Part shown: positions 10,485-22,235 of the stretch, piece by piece
Position numbering within the stretch: position 1 is the stretch's first letter
How the letters are laid out: every line of letters starts with the position of its first letter
NCBI GenBank assembly: GCA_030549775.1
Contig: CM060175.1
Coordinates: forward strand, 33,645,262-33,709,261
DNA: 64,000 bases
Source: Tamarix chinensis
Lineage: Eukaryota > Streptophyta > Magnoliopsida > Caryophyllales > Tamaricaceae
Direction of reading: 5' to 3'
Notes under the pieces: model-generated
The model's database searches: none
Told to the model about the DNA's origin: nothing
The model's input: the letters and a program-made list of their open reading frames with translations, nothing else
Position numbers and translations under genes: made by a program

Positions 10485-12055
10485 GATCACCTGTATGCTT
10501 GTAATGCTTCTCAACTCTCCACCACTATAAAGACTTAGAACACACAATACTCATGAGGTCTTATTAAAGTCGCAATCGGGTTAAAGGTAAGAAGGTTAAG
10601 AAATTTTATTTTTTTTTTGCTACAAGTCTAGAACCAATGAGGTGTGATCAATAATAGCTATACAAGTCTCTTTCACCTTATTTAATTTTTTTTCCCTTTT
10701 TTTCCTTCCACTTTTTTTAATAGTTCCAACATCTTTAATATGAAAAAGAAACCCAAATTTCTTTTTTTCTTTTTTTCTTTTTTTATATATAAGCATTCAC
10801 CTTTTCACACCTCCCCTATGCTTAAGATACACCATAATCATACTTTTGTTCTCAATATACTCATCACCCTACTATCTATAGACTAAGGTAGGGATACACG
10901 GATAAAGGTTACAAGTGTGATTGCATCAACAAAATAAGCCAAACTCTCAAAAGGGTTAGCAAAGGATAAAATGTTAAGGTTAATGTAAGTTTTATAAGAA
11001 AATAAAAAGTGTCGCTATCATCTTGATGCATATCATAAGTCATATATAATTTTGAATAAAATCATTGCAAGTTCAAGTTTCACAAGTCATAGAAGACATC
11101 ACACACAAGAAAATATTGAGATTGTTTTTTTATGAATTGGTCTTTTAGGCTAAAAATCTCACAATGTCCAAACAAAAATGTCAGTTCTAATCATTTAAAT
11201 CATAGAAAAATTCACCATATTAGCTACACTATAATGAACCACAGAGAAGTCTCAATGCATATATGACCCTCAATTTCACCGACATAATTACACTTGCCAC
11301 TTAAGAATGCAACCAAAACATTTAAGCTCAAAAAATCAAAATCATTTACAAGAAAATGTTAAGTGGTCTCAACAAGTTAACTTAACTTACAGAAACTTCA
11401 TGGTAAACAGCCTTCTATTCTCATCATTAAAAGATCATTTCCCACTTTTATTCCTCGTTTTTCTTTGTAAATTTCTAATTTCAAAATTTTTTATTTTTTT
11501 AATTCAAAATTTTTTTAAAAGAAACATAAGAAATGCATAATTATAAATATATTGCAAGAAATGTAAGCAAAGAAAAATGTAGCCTTACAATATCTCCCCC
11601 CATGCTTATAATTCACATGTTCCCCAATATGTTGAAGGTAAAAGGGAAAAGAGAGGAGCTCACAGACCATGTTTACTTAGTGGGTGGTGGTGTAGTGGTG
11701 GTAGAACATCCCTCACTAGTTCTGGATCACTTTAGAGCCATAAGAAATCTACAATTGTAGTTGGGAAATCAGAAGCCTAATTTTTTGCAAATGAAGAATA
11801 AACCTTTGATATAGGTTGCCTATAATTAATTCTTATATTCCAAAATCTCCCAACACTTCAACACTTTGAGCTTTTGTTTTCATTTCTTCATTTTTCTACT
11901 TCCTTTTGTTGTTATTCTTTAGAACCCACATCGACCTCTTTGAGACTTCATCACCTAGACCAATATAAACATAAAACATCTATAAGTTAGTACAAGATAT
12001 AAAAATAAAAAGTTTAAAAAAATAGGTAAATGAAAGCATAACTTGGTTTGCCCCC
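10485..12055 (-). other. Athila 3' non-coding region
   Basis: There is no conserved protein here; the region is AT-rich with T and A runs. On the minus strand it begins just after a block at about 12040-12095 (GTCGAGCTAACGAC, then AAACAAGTGCTTTTTGGGGG) that is typical of the junction after pol in Athila/Tat elements. The small open frames at 11307-11540 and 11533-11760 show no family motifs and are not called. Confidence 0.6.
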
Positions 12056-12449
12056 CAAAAAGCACTTGTTTAAAGTCGTTAGCTCGACTCGCTCATGTCT
12101 AATTTTTGTTTGTCAAGAGAATAATAGTCCTGAGTTGTTCAACACCACCACCAATATATGGTTTTAATCATTAACCATTAACCATGAATGTTCCTTTTTC
12201 ATGATGCAAAATTTCCACTACAACGGAGGCATATAAGTTTATGATCAAGAATGGGCCAGACCATCGGGATTTTAACTTTCTAGGGAAAAGCCTCAACCTA
12301 GAATTAAAGAGAAGAACCTATTGTCCCTTGAAAAAATTATGTTTTGAAATATGCTTATTTTATAACGTATCAATATCTTCTTTGTAAAGCTTTGCATTCT
12401 CATATGTGTTAAAACAAAACTTGTTCATTTCTTTCAACTGAAGTTTCCT

Positions 12450-15156
12450 GTGCTTACCTACATCACTCAAATTAAAAATTAGAAATTTTAATGCCCAATA
12501 TGCTTTATGTTCAAGTTAGATTGAGAGATGGCATGCCTTCCCATACACCAAATGGTAGAAGGACATACCAATCGGAGTTTTTTAAATTGTTCTCTAAGCC
12601 TAAAGTGCCTCATCTAATTTGATAAACCAATCTTTTTGACTTACATTTATAGTTTTCTCTAAAATCCATTTAATCTCCTTATTAGTTAATTCAACTTGAC
12701 CACTTGTCTAAGGATGGTAGGGAATTGCCACTTTTATACCTGACTCCATAATTAGCTATGAGGGATTGAAATTGTTGATTGCAAAAATACTTCCCTCTAT
12801 TGCTAATGATAGCTCTAGTTGTGCCAAATCACGTGAAAATATTTTGTTTCAAGAATTTAACAACTACCTTGGTGTCATTCATGGGAAGTGCCACAAATTC
12901 TACCCACTTGGACACATAGTCCACAGCTACAAGGATATACTCATTGCTAAAAGAACAAGGGAACAGTCCTATGAATTCTATACCCCAAATGTCAAACAAC
13001 TCATAAACCATGATATTAGTTAAGGATAATTCATGTTTCTAGATATATTTCCTATCCTTCGACACCTTTCACAAGTAGAAACAAAGGTGTGAGAATCCCT
13101 AAAAATATTAAGCCAATAAAAGCCATATTGTAAATCTTAGCTGTAGTCCTAGTTAGTCTAAAGTGACTTCCAACCTCTCTACTATGATAATATTCCAGGA
13201 TAGAATATATCTCCTCATCATTCACACATTTTCGAATTACTTGATCGGCACAAATTCTAAATAAGTACGGATCATCCCAAAAATAATACTTTACCTCAAA
13301 AAGAAACTTCGTTTTGTGGTGATATGAAAGATGAGTGAGTAAGATGTTACCTGCTAAGAAATTAGCTATATCAATATACCATAGAGTAGGTATGATTTGA
13401 AATTTGTAAAGGCGCTTATTTGGAAATTCTTCATTTATGGAATTGGTTGGCTCTTCTATGATAGATTAGAGAAGTTGTGAGAGATGATCTGCAAGACTGT
13501 TCTCTATCCCCTTTTTATCTTTAATCACCAAGTCAAACTCTTATAGCAGTAATATCCATCTTATTATCTTAGCCTTAGAATCCTTCTTAGCAAACAAATA
13601 CTTTAATGTAAAGTGGCCAGTATAAATAATGACTTTATTCAACAACAAGTAAGAATGAAACTTATCAAATGCAAATACTATGGCTAACAATTCTTTTTCA
13701 GTAGTAGCATAATTTTGTTGTGCAGAATTAAGAATTCTACTAGCATAGTAAATGGTTTGAAAATTTTTTCCTTTTCTTTAACTCAACACAACACCAACAG
13801 AAAAATCACATGCATCGCTCATTAATTTACAGGGCAAATTCTAATCAAGAAATGCCATAATAGGTGCACTAATTAACTTTTATTTCAATGTATTAAATGC
13901 ATGCAAGCACTCATTAGAAAAAATGAAAGTAGCATCTTTAAAAAGTAACTCACATAGGGGCTTGAATATTTTTCAGAAGTTTTTAATGAACCTTCGATCA
14001 AAGCCAGTGTGCCCCAAAAAACTCCTAACACCTTCAATAGTAGAGGGAGGGGAAAGTTTTTCAATTACTTTAATTTTTACCTTATCAACTGAAATCCTCT
14101 TGTTAGAGATTTTGTAACCTAGAACAGTCCCTTCTTAGACTATAAAATGACATTTTTCCGAATTAAGAACTAAATTTGTGTCTTCACATCTTTTTAATAC
14201 ATTAATCAAATTATTTAGGCATGCAACAAAAGAAAATCCAAACACAAAAAAATTATCCACAAAAATCTCCATAAAATCCTCTATCATATCATAAAAAATT
14301 GCCATCATACACCTCTGAGAAGTAGCCGGAGCATTACACAATCCAAAAGGTATTCTTCTATATGCAAACGTATCATAAGAACATGTGAATATTTTTTTTC
14401 TTGATCCTCAAGTGTAATAGGAATTTGTATGTAACCTAAATACCCATCTAGGAACTAGTAGAATTTGTGGCCTGCTAGTCTCTCTATCATCTGATTAATG
14501 AAGGGAAGAGGGTAATGGTCTATTCTAGTGGCATCATATACTCGTCTATAATTCATACAAACATGCCAACCTATTACAGTACATATAGGGATCAATTCAT
14601 TATTGTCATTAGCCGCAACAGTAAGACCCCCTTTTTAGGCACGATCTACATTAGACTAACCCACACACAATCAGATATGGGATAAATTATGGCTGCATCG
14701 AGTAATTTTATCACCTTTTTTTTCAACAATTCTTACACCGTGTGATTAATTCGTCATTGAGGTTACACCACTAGCATACAACCCTCCTCCATCATAATTT
14801 TATGCATGCATATGGATGGACTGATTCCTTTTAAGTCTGCAATGGTCCACCCAAAAAACTCTTTTGTGCTCCTTCAACACACTCACTAACTTCTCTTCCA
14901 TAAACCTACTCAAAGAATAGGAAATAATCACTAAAAGAGAAGGAAAACCATCTAAAAACACATATTTCAAATGAGAGGGGAGAGTTTTGAGCTCAAGATG
15001 AGGAGGCTCTTCAATGGAGGGTTTTAATTTCTTTATCTCATTAGGCTCCAAGCCCCTAAGTGGTGGCATTGAAAATATAGGATACAAAGGAGATGCCTCC
15101 AAATATAGGATTTCTTTTTGTAAGGCTCTCATCTTCCTCACGCTCACCAAGTTCAC
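12450..15156 (-). pseudogene. Athila pol remnant: RT, RNase H, integrase
   Basis: On the minus strand, conserved pieces appear in order. The pre-RT/RT start (14800-15156) has EEPPHLELKTLPSHLKYVFL. The RT catalytic region (14135-14341) reads EIFVDNFFVFG where the family has an xDD box, so one catalytic Asp is Asn. RNase H (about 13400-13760) has [20 protein letters not shown]. Integrase has the zinc-binding region near 13030-13260 and core motif DIWGIEFIG and VDYVSKWVE (12829-13011), and the module ends near 12450. Stops and frameshifts interrupt every section. It follows protease and gag upstream on the same strand. Confidence 0.85.
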
Positions 15157-15703
15157 TCATGCGATATGCGTCTAATGGGTCATCTGATCCATTCAAATGA
15201 AAATACTCACTAATATACTCATCAATATAATCAGTGCATAAGCATTTATCTTCTTCGTGAGGGTGTTTCATGTCATCAAATACATTAAAAATAATATGTT
15301 CATCATTAATCCTAAAAATTAGTTTACCCTCATAAACATCAATAAGAGTTCTACCTGTGGCTAAAAATGGTCTCCCTAGAATTAGAGGTACCTCATGGTC
15401 TTCTTCCATCTCCAGAACGATAAAGTCCACAGGAAAGATGAACTTGTCAACTTTTACCAACATATCTTCAATAATACCACACAGATACTTGATTGATTGA
15501 TTAGTCATTTGGAGAGATATGACCATGCCCTTTGGTTCACCTAATCTAAGCTTCTTGAAAATGGAAAAGAGCATGAGGTTAATGCTTGCACCAAGATCAC
15601 AAAGAACCTTATCAAAATATAAACTACCGATATTGCAAGGAATAGTAAAACTCCCTGGATCTTTTAGCTTAGGCAATATTTTTTTTGGAGCACAACATAA
15701 CAC
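15056..15703 (-). pseudogene. Athila protease region of gag-pol
   Basis: This is the longest open stretch of the element (215 codons). It opens with a linker of the type PKLKDPGSFTIPCNIG, then LCDLGASINLM with the catalytic Asp present, then VDKFIFPVDFIVLEME and PLILGRPFLATGRTLIDV, the usual retropepsin layout of Athila polyproteins. The C-terminal tail runs into the pol start in another frame, so the polyprotein is broken by a frameshift near 15056-15156. Confidence 0.85.
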
Positions 15704-15887
15704 TCCTCATTGAGTCTAGCCATCTTGCAATCCTCTAGTTTCCTTTTGTTAGCTAAAATTTCCTTTAAAAAATTAGCATAACTTGGCATTTCGTTAAAGC
15801 ATCAGCAAATGGAATATTTATATGTAATTTCTTAAAATTTTCAAGAAACTTAGAAAATTGTGTATCCAGCTTCTATTATTTCAACCT

Positions 15888-17451
15888 TTAGGAAAATGGG
15901 ATGCGAGATTGATAAGGTCTTACCTCATGATGCAAACCCTCACTAGGTGTAAGGTTGTCTCTTACCTTCCTTTTCGAGTCAGAAATTTCTTCTTCCAAGC
16001 TTGGAGATGATATATCAGACAACTCTTTACCACTCCTCAAAGTGATTGCCCTTGCATCCTCTCGTGGGTTCCTTTCTACATTGCTAGGCAAGGTTTACTG
16101 GTCTTTTTTAGAGATCATATTTACCAACTTTCCTACTTGTACCTCCACATTCTTTAAAGAAGCCTCCTAATTTTCCATTCAAGTTTCTTGATTTTGGAAT
16201 CTGGACCGACTTTGGTTTATGAACTTAGTAAGCAATTCTTCTAAACATGGTTTTGGTTCAGGGGTCATCGAGCCTGAGTTAGGTTTTGATTTCTCCAAGA
16301 GAAATTTTGGTGATTCCTCTAACCAGGATTGTACGTGTTCAAGTAAGGATTACTGTTAGACCTACCAAAATTTGAAACAAAACTAGTATACTCAAATGAT
16401 TATACAAAAGGGTTACCCACCTAACACTTAGTGCTAGTGTGAGGTCTACCACATAAGTCACATCTCAAAATTAGAATTTACATAGTAGAAGCACTCAAGT
16501 CAGTCACTTATTTAGTCAAAGCATCTAACTAATCAGAAAGAGTAGTGACGACATTGACAAAATGGATGCCCGCACTCCTACTAGGTAATCTCTCAACATG
16601 CCAACTGATGACTATTAGTTGCTAACTCCTCAATAAAATCATAGGCATCTTTTGGGTTTTATTCATGATTGTCCTACCTGCAACTACATCAAGCATGAAA
16701 CAGTTAGTAGAAAACAAACCATTATAAGAAGTCCAAACTTGTAGCCAAATAGGTAAACTATATTTGAGGACATTTTATCGATAATTCTTTGAATCATTCC
16801 TACTCTTCATATAATAATTCTTTATCATACTACACAAAAGTAGTAATATCATTTCTCATCTTAGCAATTTTTTATGGTGGAAAAATTCAATAATAAATTA
16901 CCGAGCCATATCATCCCATGTAGTAATTGATCCCATCGGTAAAGAATGTAGCCAACTTTTAGCTCTAAGAGAGATGGGGAAAAACATAAGCCTTATAGCA
17001 TCATCAGAAACCCCATTCTACCTAAAAGTATCACAAATCTCAAGGATATTAGTAATATGAGCATTCAGGTCATCTTTTGGCAATCCTCCAAATTGAACTG
17101 CTGCTTGAATCATCTAAATAATGGCTGGTTTAATTTTAAAGTTGTTTGGTTGCATGGCTAGTTGTCTGATGCTAGAACCTATACCATCTAGATTTGGGAT
17201 GGCATAGTCATTAAGAGATCTACCCATTAGAGTTTGTACTTGCACCTAAAGTGGTGTTGTGGAAGAGCCGAATTGTGTTGTAAATTTGGATTCAACACTT
17301 GTGGAGGACGCAGATCTTGTGGATTAAGAGCTTGCTGGTTTCTAGAATTTTACATGCCTTTAACACGTCTAGCCAATCTGTGCAAGTTATATAAAGTCCT
17401 CTCAATCTTTGGATCAAATGGCTCTAGCTCACCCCCACAAGAGCGGGTCAT
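15888..17451 (-). pseudogene. Athila gag remnant
   Basis: The putative start codon is at 17449-17451, opening MTRSCGGELEPFDPKIERT. Further in come IQAAVQFGGLPKDDLNAHI (near 17050-17110) and SDDAIRLMFFPISLRAKSWL (near 16955-17015), the capsid-like part of Athila gag. The C-terminal end at 15888-16091 has PREDARAITLRSGKEL, the conserved block before protease. Several stops occur, so it is nonfunctional. The start is about 140 bp from the PBS. Confidence 0.8.
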
Positions 17452-17589
17452 TCACTAGAGATACTAAGCAAAGTCAGAAAGCTACTCAAACAAACTTTAG
17501 AAGGATCAAAAATAAAATAAAATAAATAGAAACACAAATTTCTAAAGGAAAGAAAATCTCTCAGATCTAAACGTCACGTATTGCCTAGT

Positions 17590-17611
17590 CCCATACAACG
17601 GCACCAAAAAC
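17590..17611 (-). other. Primer-binding site of minus-strand Athila
   Basis: On minus, two bases after the LTR end (TTATCA), the sequence reads TTTTTGGTGCCGTTGTATGG. This matches the Athila/Tat site complementary to tRNA-Asp (TGGCGCCGTTGCCGGGG) with a few changes, and it fixes the LTR border. Confidence 0.8.
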
Positions 17612-17612
17612 T

Positions 17613-19118
17613 TGATAACTTCTAACTGCAAGTGCACTGTGTCAAAGTAGCATGCACGGTTGATCCCACAAGGACTAGGAAGTGAGCAACGAAATAGTGA
17701 AAAGATCTCCTATGCCTAAACTAATAATGGAGGCATATGATGTCTAACTCTAAATAAAAAGAAAATGCGTAGACTAAATCCAACTATAATATAAGAACAA
17801 ATGAAATTCAGTTAGAGAAAATGCTAAGATTCTGATCAATCCCTTCAACTCCAATGTGATTAAATATTAACTCCAAATCCAAATCAAAACACTTTGTCAT
17901 GAATTCCAACCAAAGTACGTAGTGTAATACTCTCTTGAGCCACTACACCCTATTGTCCATTAAGACTCATCTATCTCTAGTATGAATGTAAAAATAGACA
18001 ATGCATTTTTATGTACCATATTCCCTTTTTTTAGTTATAGAAGTCAACCAACGTCCCTTGACTTTTTGGTTTGATTTCTAATCATGCTAATACAGCCTAC
18101 TCCTACTCATCTCTCAAATCTTGCCAGGTTTATCTAAATTGTAATAGAAAAGTGACCAATTTTTCTATTATTTCAATTAAATCATTAGCACAACACATAT
18201 GATAAGGAATTAGATTAGCAGGGTTTAGATTCTTATTACATCCGGACTAGGAGATTTCCCTTCACCTCAGCACATATTAATTATGTCTTGTTTGAATCTA
18301 CTTATCAAAAGTAATTATACAAGATAATTACTTATTTTAGAAATTTTTTAGGCTAAATAGTTTACAAAATAAGTAGTTATCTTGTATAATTACTTTTGGT
18401 AAGTAGTTCCAAACAAGTGCTTAGCCAATCATGGCTTTTATTAAGCTCAACATCTTAAACATAGAAAATTGCATCAATTGAAAAAATAAATAAAATACAA
18501 AGGAAAAATACAATAACCTCTTTATTCAAGATTAGAAATTCATTATTCTACCCATCTAATCAGGAATAAGAAATTGAGATTAAAAGATGAAAGCTTGCAA
18601 ATGAATTAGAGGTGGGATTGGATTGGGTAATTCCAAACAAATAACTCCATATCTCTCTTTAGTGCTCTCAAAATCATTGTCTGTTTATCCCAATCACTTC
18701 TCCCCTGAACTGAATGAAAAATAAGTATATATAGATGTGACTGCCCATCAACACGGCCTGTAAATCAACACGGTAGTGTTGTTTATCTACTTTAGCTTTG
18801 TAGATATTTTGTATTTTGACTATAATTAATTCGTTTAACTTTGGATTGAGCTGATTTTTAATGCGTTGAAAAGATAACAAAAATATCTAAAACATTCATG
18901 TTCAACACTTTTCCAAATTCATATCGCACTATATTCGACTTTTTAAGTCATTATTCCTTTTTATTCTTTGAGCACTAGCGTTTGCTTCTATTTTGTTCAA
19001 ACTATCGCGTTTTAGGTCCTTTTGATCCCATATTCTTATAATACCTACAAAATATTATTAAGAGCGATAAACAAGAACAAGTGTACTGAAGTATGAAAAA
19101 AATCATTATATAATCACA
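17613..19118 (-). mobile_element. 5' LTR of minus-strand Athila
   Basis: On minus it runs from TGTGATTATATAATG (19118) to GCAGTTAGAAGTTATCA (17613), TG...CA. The inner end is fixed by the adjacent PBS. The outer end is inferred from the TG start and from the plus-strand Athila gag frame resuming just beyond it. A TATATATA at 18727-18734 is a possible TATA box. An inverted-repeat-like pair occurs inside at 18305-18410 (TAATTATACAAGATAATTAC and its inverse), perhaps a small hairpin insertion. Confidence 0.7.
18298..18412. repeat. Short inverted repeat (possible MITE) inside Athila LTR
   Basis: CTACTTATCAAAAGTAATTA at the left and TAATTACTTTTGGTAAGTAG at the right are near-perfect inverse copies. 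The inner AAGATAATTACTTATTTTA is also mirrored by TAAAATAAGTAGTTATCTT. The unit folds into a hairpin of about 115 bp flanked by GTTTGAAT and TTCCAAAC, in the size range of a MITE. No clear TSD was found. Confidence 0.5.
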
Positions 19119-20170
19119 TTAAATCTTCATGTTAGAGTCCATATGATTGACACAATTCAATAACCCCTCCAAAATCTAGATGCATGCATAAAGAACTTTA
19201 GGGCATAGATTGGACAACTTAATAATTCCATTTTGAGGAAATCACCTAATGTTTTGCCTAGTGATATAATACTTAACATGAAAGAGCAAATCAATACAAT
19301 AGCCTTGAAGAGTGGGAAACGACTTCCTGAACCATAGCCTCAAGAATCCAAGAAAGATAATGAAAAAAATCTTGAAGAGAAAGCACCTGAATCACAATTG
19401 AAGGAAATCCACACTTCACCTCAAGAGGTAAAAGTATACAGTCTTCCTCCTCAATTTTCAAGTAGGATTGTACAACACATGTTAGATGCTTAATTTGCAA
19501 AATTCCTTGATATACTTAAGAAAGTGTACATTAACTTGCCTTTTCTTGACATTGCGAGATAGAGGCCTAATTATGAGAAGTTTCTTATAGACATAATCAC
19601 TTACAAGAGGAAACTAGATCAGCGTGAAATAGTAAGCTTGAATGAGGAATGTTTTGCTATCTTGTAGAACAAACTTCCTCCTAAGCTTAATGATCCAAGG
19701 AGTTTCACTATCCCATGTGTAATTGAGGATCTTAAATTTGAAAAGGTGTTGTGTAATCTTGGTGCTAGTATTAAGTGTATGCCTTTCTCTATTTTCAAGA
19801 GTATATGGCTAGGGGAACCAAAACCAACGAATATGTCCTTATAGTTGGCTGATCGATCTATCAAATATCTAAAGGGTATAATTGAAGATGCTTTAGTTAA
19901 AGTGGACAAGCTTATCTTCCCTATTGATTTTGTTGTGCTAAATATGGAGGAGGACCACAAGGTCCCCATGATTCTTGGTAGGCCTTTCTTTGCAACAACA
20001 CACACTCTCATAGATGTCCAAGAGGGTAACCTCATTCTTTGTTTCCAAGGTGAAGAAGTCACTTTTAATGTTTTTAAGAGCATGAAATATCCCTCCTATG
20101 ATAATACTTATTGTTGCATTGATATCTTTAATAATGTATTTGATGTTTTTTTTCAAGCAAGTGTTGTATA
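19119..20170 (+). pseudogene. Athila gag C-terminus and protease, plus copy
   Basis: The frame resumes inside gag (LQNLDACIKNF, then IGQLNN) and continues through LPSDIILNMKEQINTIALKS and KLNDPRSFTIPC. Protease follows: LCNLGASIKCMP has Asn where the catalytic Asp should be, then ADRSIKYLKGIIEDALVKVD and MILGRPFFATTHTLIDVQEG. In-frame stops occur before and within the protease. The frame is open from 19845 to 20171. Confidence 0.8.
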
Positions 20171-20179
20171 AGACCCCTA

Positions 20180-21831
20180 GAATAGTATTTGGTTCAACAA
20201 GAAGGATGCGAGAAAGAAGAGGAAACAAAAGAGGTTGTACAGTATTTTACTACACATCCACCAAATGGATGCCACACCGTGGTTCCCTTGTAAGGCCTAG
20301 AGAGGGCCCAGATCCCAAAGTTGAAACCATTTATTGAAAAACCCTCCCACTTTAGAGCTCAAACCACTACCTCAACATTTAAAATATGCATTTTTGGGTC
20401 ATAATGATACTCTTCCTATCATTATTTCTTTATCTTTAACTCAGTTTCAAGAAGAAAAATTGATGAGAGTGCTTAAGGAACGAAAGACAGCTTTTGGCCG
20501 GACCATTGGTGACATTTAAAGGATTAGTCCTTCCATGTGCATGCACAAAATCCTTATGGAAGGTAATCGCAAGAAATTGATCCACCCTCAAAGGCAATTG
20601 AACCTAACAATGCAAGAGGTGGTGAAAACAGAGATAATTAAGCTAGTGGATGCAGATATTATCTATCCAATTTTTGATAGCTCTTGGGTTAGCCCTATCT
20701 AGATGCTTCCTAAGAAATAGGGGATCACAGTAGTCAATATTGACAATAATAAATCAATTCCTATTAAAAATGTGACTGGTTGACATATCTATATTGATTT
20801 TAGAAAGCTGAATGATACCGCTAGAAAATACCACTTTCCCCTACCCTTCATTGACCAAATGCTTGAACATTTGGCGGAGCATGACTATTATTGCTTTCTT
20901 GATAGGTATTCTGGTTATATGCAAATTCTTATTTCCCTTGAAGACCAAGAGAAGAATACCTTCATTTTTCCTTATAGCACCTTCGCATATAGACGGATAC
21001 ATTTGGTCTTTATAAAGCTCTAGCCACATTTCAAAGATATATGATGGTTGTGTTTCATGATATAGTTGAACATTTCATGGAAATTTTTATAAATGATTTT
21101 TGGGTCTTTAGGTCGTCTTTCGATGCGGGCTTAAATAATCTTGAGATTGTTCTTAAGCATTATGATGATACAAATTTGGTTCTAAATTGGGAAAAGTGTT
21201 ATTTGATGGTACAGGTAAGAATAGTTTTAGGGTATAAGATTTCATGCAAAGGGATAAAGGTAGATAAAGGTAAAATCAAAGTCATTGAAAAATTGCCTCC
21301 CTTACATGTGTTAAAGATGTACCTCATTTCCTTGGCTATGCGCATTTCTATAGAACTTTCATCAAATATTTTTCAAAAAAATCAAAACTTCTTTTGGATC
21401 TATTAGCTAAAGATGTGCCCTTTCACTTTTCTAATGCATGTTTGGTTTCCTTTAACACTTTGAAGGCAAAACTTGTGGATGCCCCAATTATTATTGCTCC
21501 TGACTAGAATTTGCCTTCTAAGATAATGTGTGATGCTAGTGATGTGGTTGTAGGAGCAATGTCGGGGAAACATAAGGACAAACTTTCTTATACTATCTAT
21601 TATTCTAGCAAGACTTTGAACTTGTCACAATTGAATTATGCAGCCATCAAAAAAGAATTTCTAGCTATAGTTTTCTCCTTCGACAAGTTTCGTCCCTACT
21701 TATTGCTTAATAAGATCATTATCTATATTGACCACGTTGCCTTGAAGTATCTTTTCTTAATGAGGACGCGAGGCCTAGTGGTGGAGAATCGAAAGCATTC
21801 TAAGCATATAGATGATCTTGATTATGAGTGA
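20180..21831 (+). pseudogene. Athila RT and RNase H remnant, plus copy
   Basis: Pieces in order: a pre-RT block (20334-20519, PPTLELKPLPQHLKYAFLG); an RT core with IYIDFRKLNDT near 20790; the catalytic region EIFINDFWVFRSSFDAGLNN (from 21041), where the family's xDD is IND; and RNase H (21511-21831) with MCDASDVVVGAM and LNYAAIKKEFLAIVFSFDKF. Stops separate the parts. Pol ends soon after RNase H; integrase appears to be deleted. Confidence 0.8.
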
Positions 21832-21839
21832 GAGGACTA

Positions 21840-22235
21840 GAGCGAAACCTTTAAATATAATAAAACACATGAAAGATGTGTCCACAAGACCAAAAGTGAG
21901 AATTCTAATTCAAAACTTTGAGGAATGAGTGAGTTGGTATATAGTTACTTGTTGTCCACTGCTGGATTTCCTTTGTTACATGGCAGGGCCCTAGAGCTTG
22001 ATAGCATAGTTATACTTCTCACATAAGGGGGAAACCTAAAAATCTTTCAAAAAAAGATTTTGAGCTTTTAATTTTTATATTTTTAGGTCTTATTGATTCT
22101 AACTTAACTCTTATGCTAATAAAGGGCTAAACACTCTTTTTTGAGAAATGGACCCTACTTCTTTTCTTTTTCCCCATGGTGGGTTTCCTATATTAATTTG
22201 CTTGGGGACAAGAAAATTTTTAAGCATGGGGGGGT
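21840..22235 (+). other. Athila 3' non-coding region and polypurine tract
   Basis: This short AT-rich stretch replaces the missing integrase and 3' region. It ends TTAAGCATGGGGGGGT (22220-22235), a polypurine tract of Athila type directly before the LTR start TGATAAGTATG. Confidence 0.65.

Larger units (their letters stand above)
1..19118 (-). mobile_element. Athila-type Ty3/gypsy retrotransposon, minus strand, interrupted, 3' end outside window
   Basis: Read on the minus strand this element runs 5' LTR (17613-19118), PBS, gag, protease, RT-RNase H, integrase, 3' non-coding region, and then leaves the window at position 1. The order, the tRNA-Asp-type PBS and gag/pol motifs typical of Athila place it in the non-chromodomain Athila/Tat branch. 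All reading frames carry stops, so it is dead. It is split by a solo Tekay LTR at 63-10479, with AACAT duplicated at 58-62 and 10480-10484, so bases 1-62 continue directly at 10485. At its right end it interrupts the gag region of a second Athila in opposite orientation. Its 3' LTR and left TSD cannot be checked here. Confidence 0.85.

Noticed and set aside
12766..13023. Plus-strand 85-residue ORF
   Set aside because: It is antisense to the Athila integrase core at 12829-13011, which has recognisable motifs on minus.
19619..20228. Minus-strand ORFs of 154 and 96 residues
   Set aside because: They are antisense shadows of the plus-strand Athila protease region.
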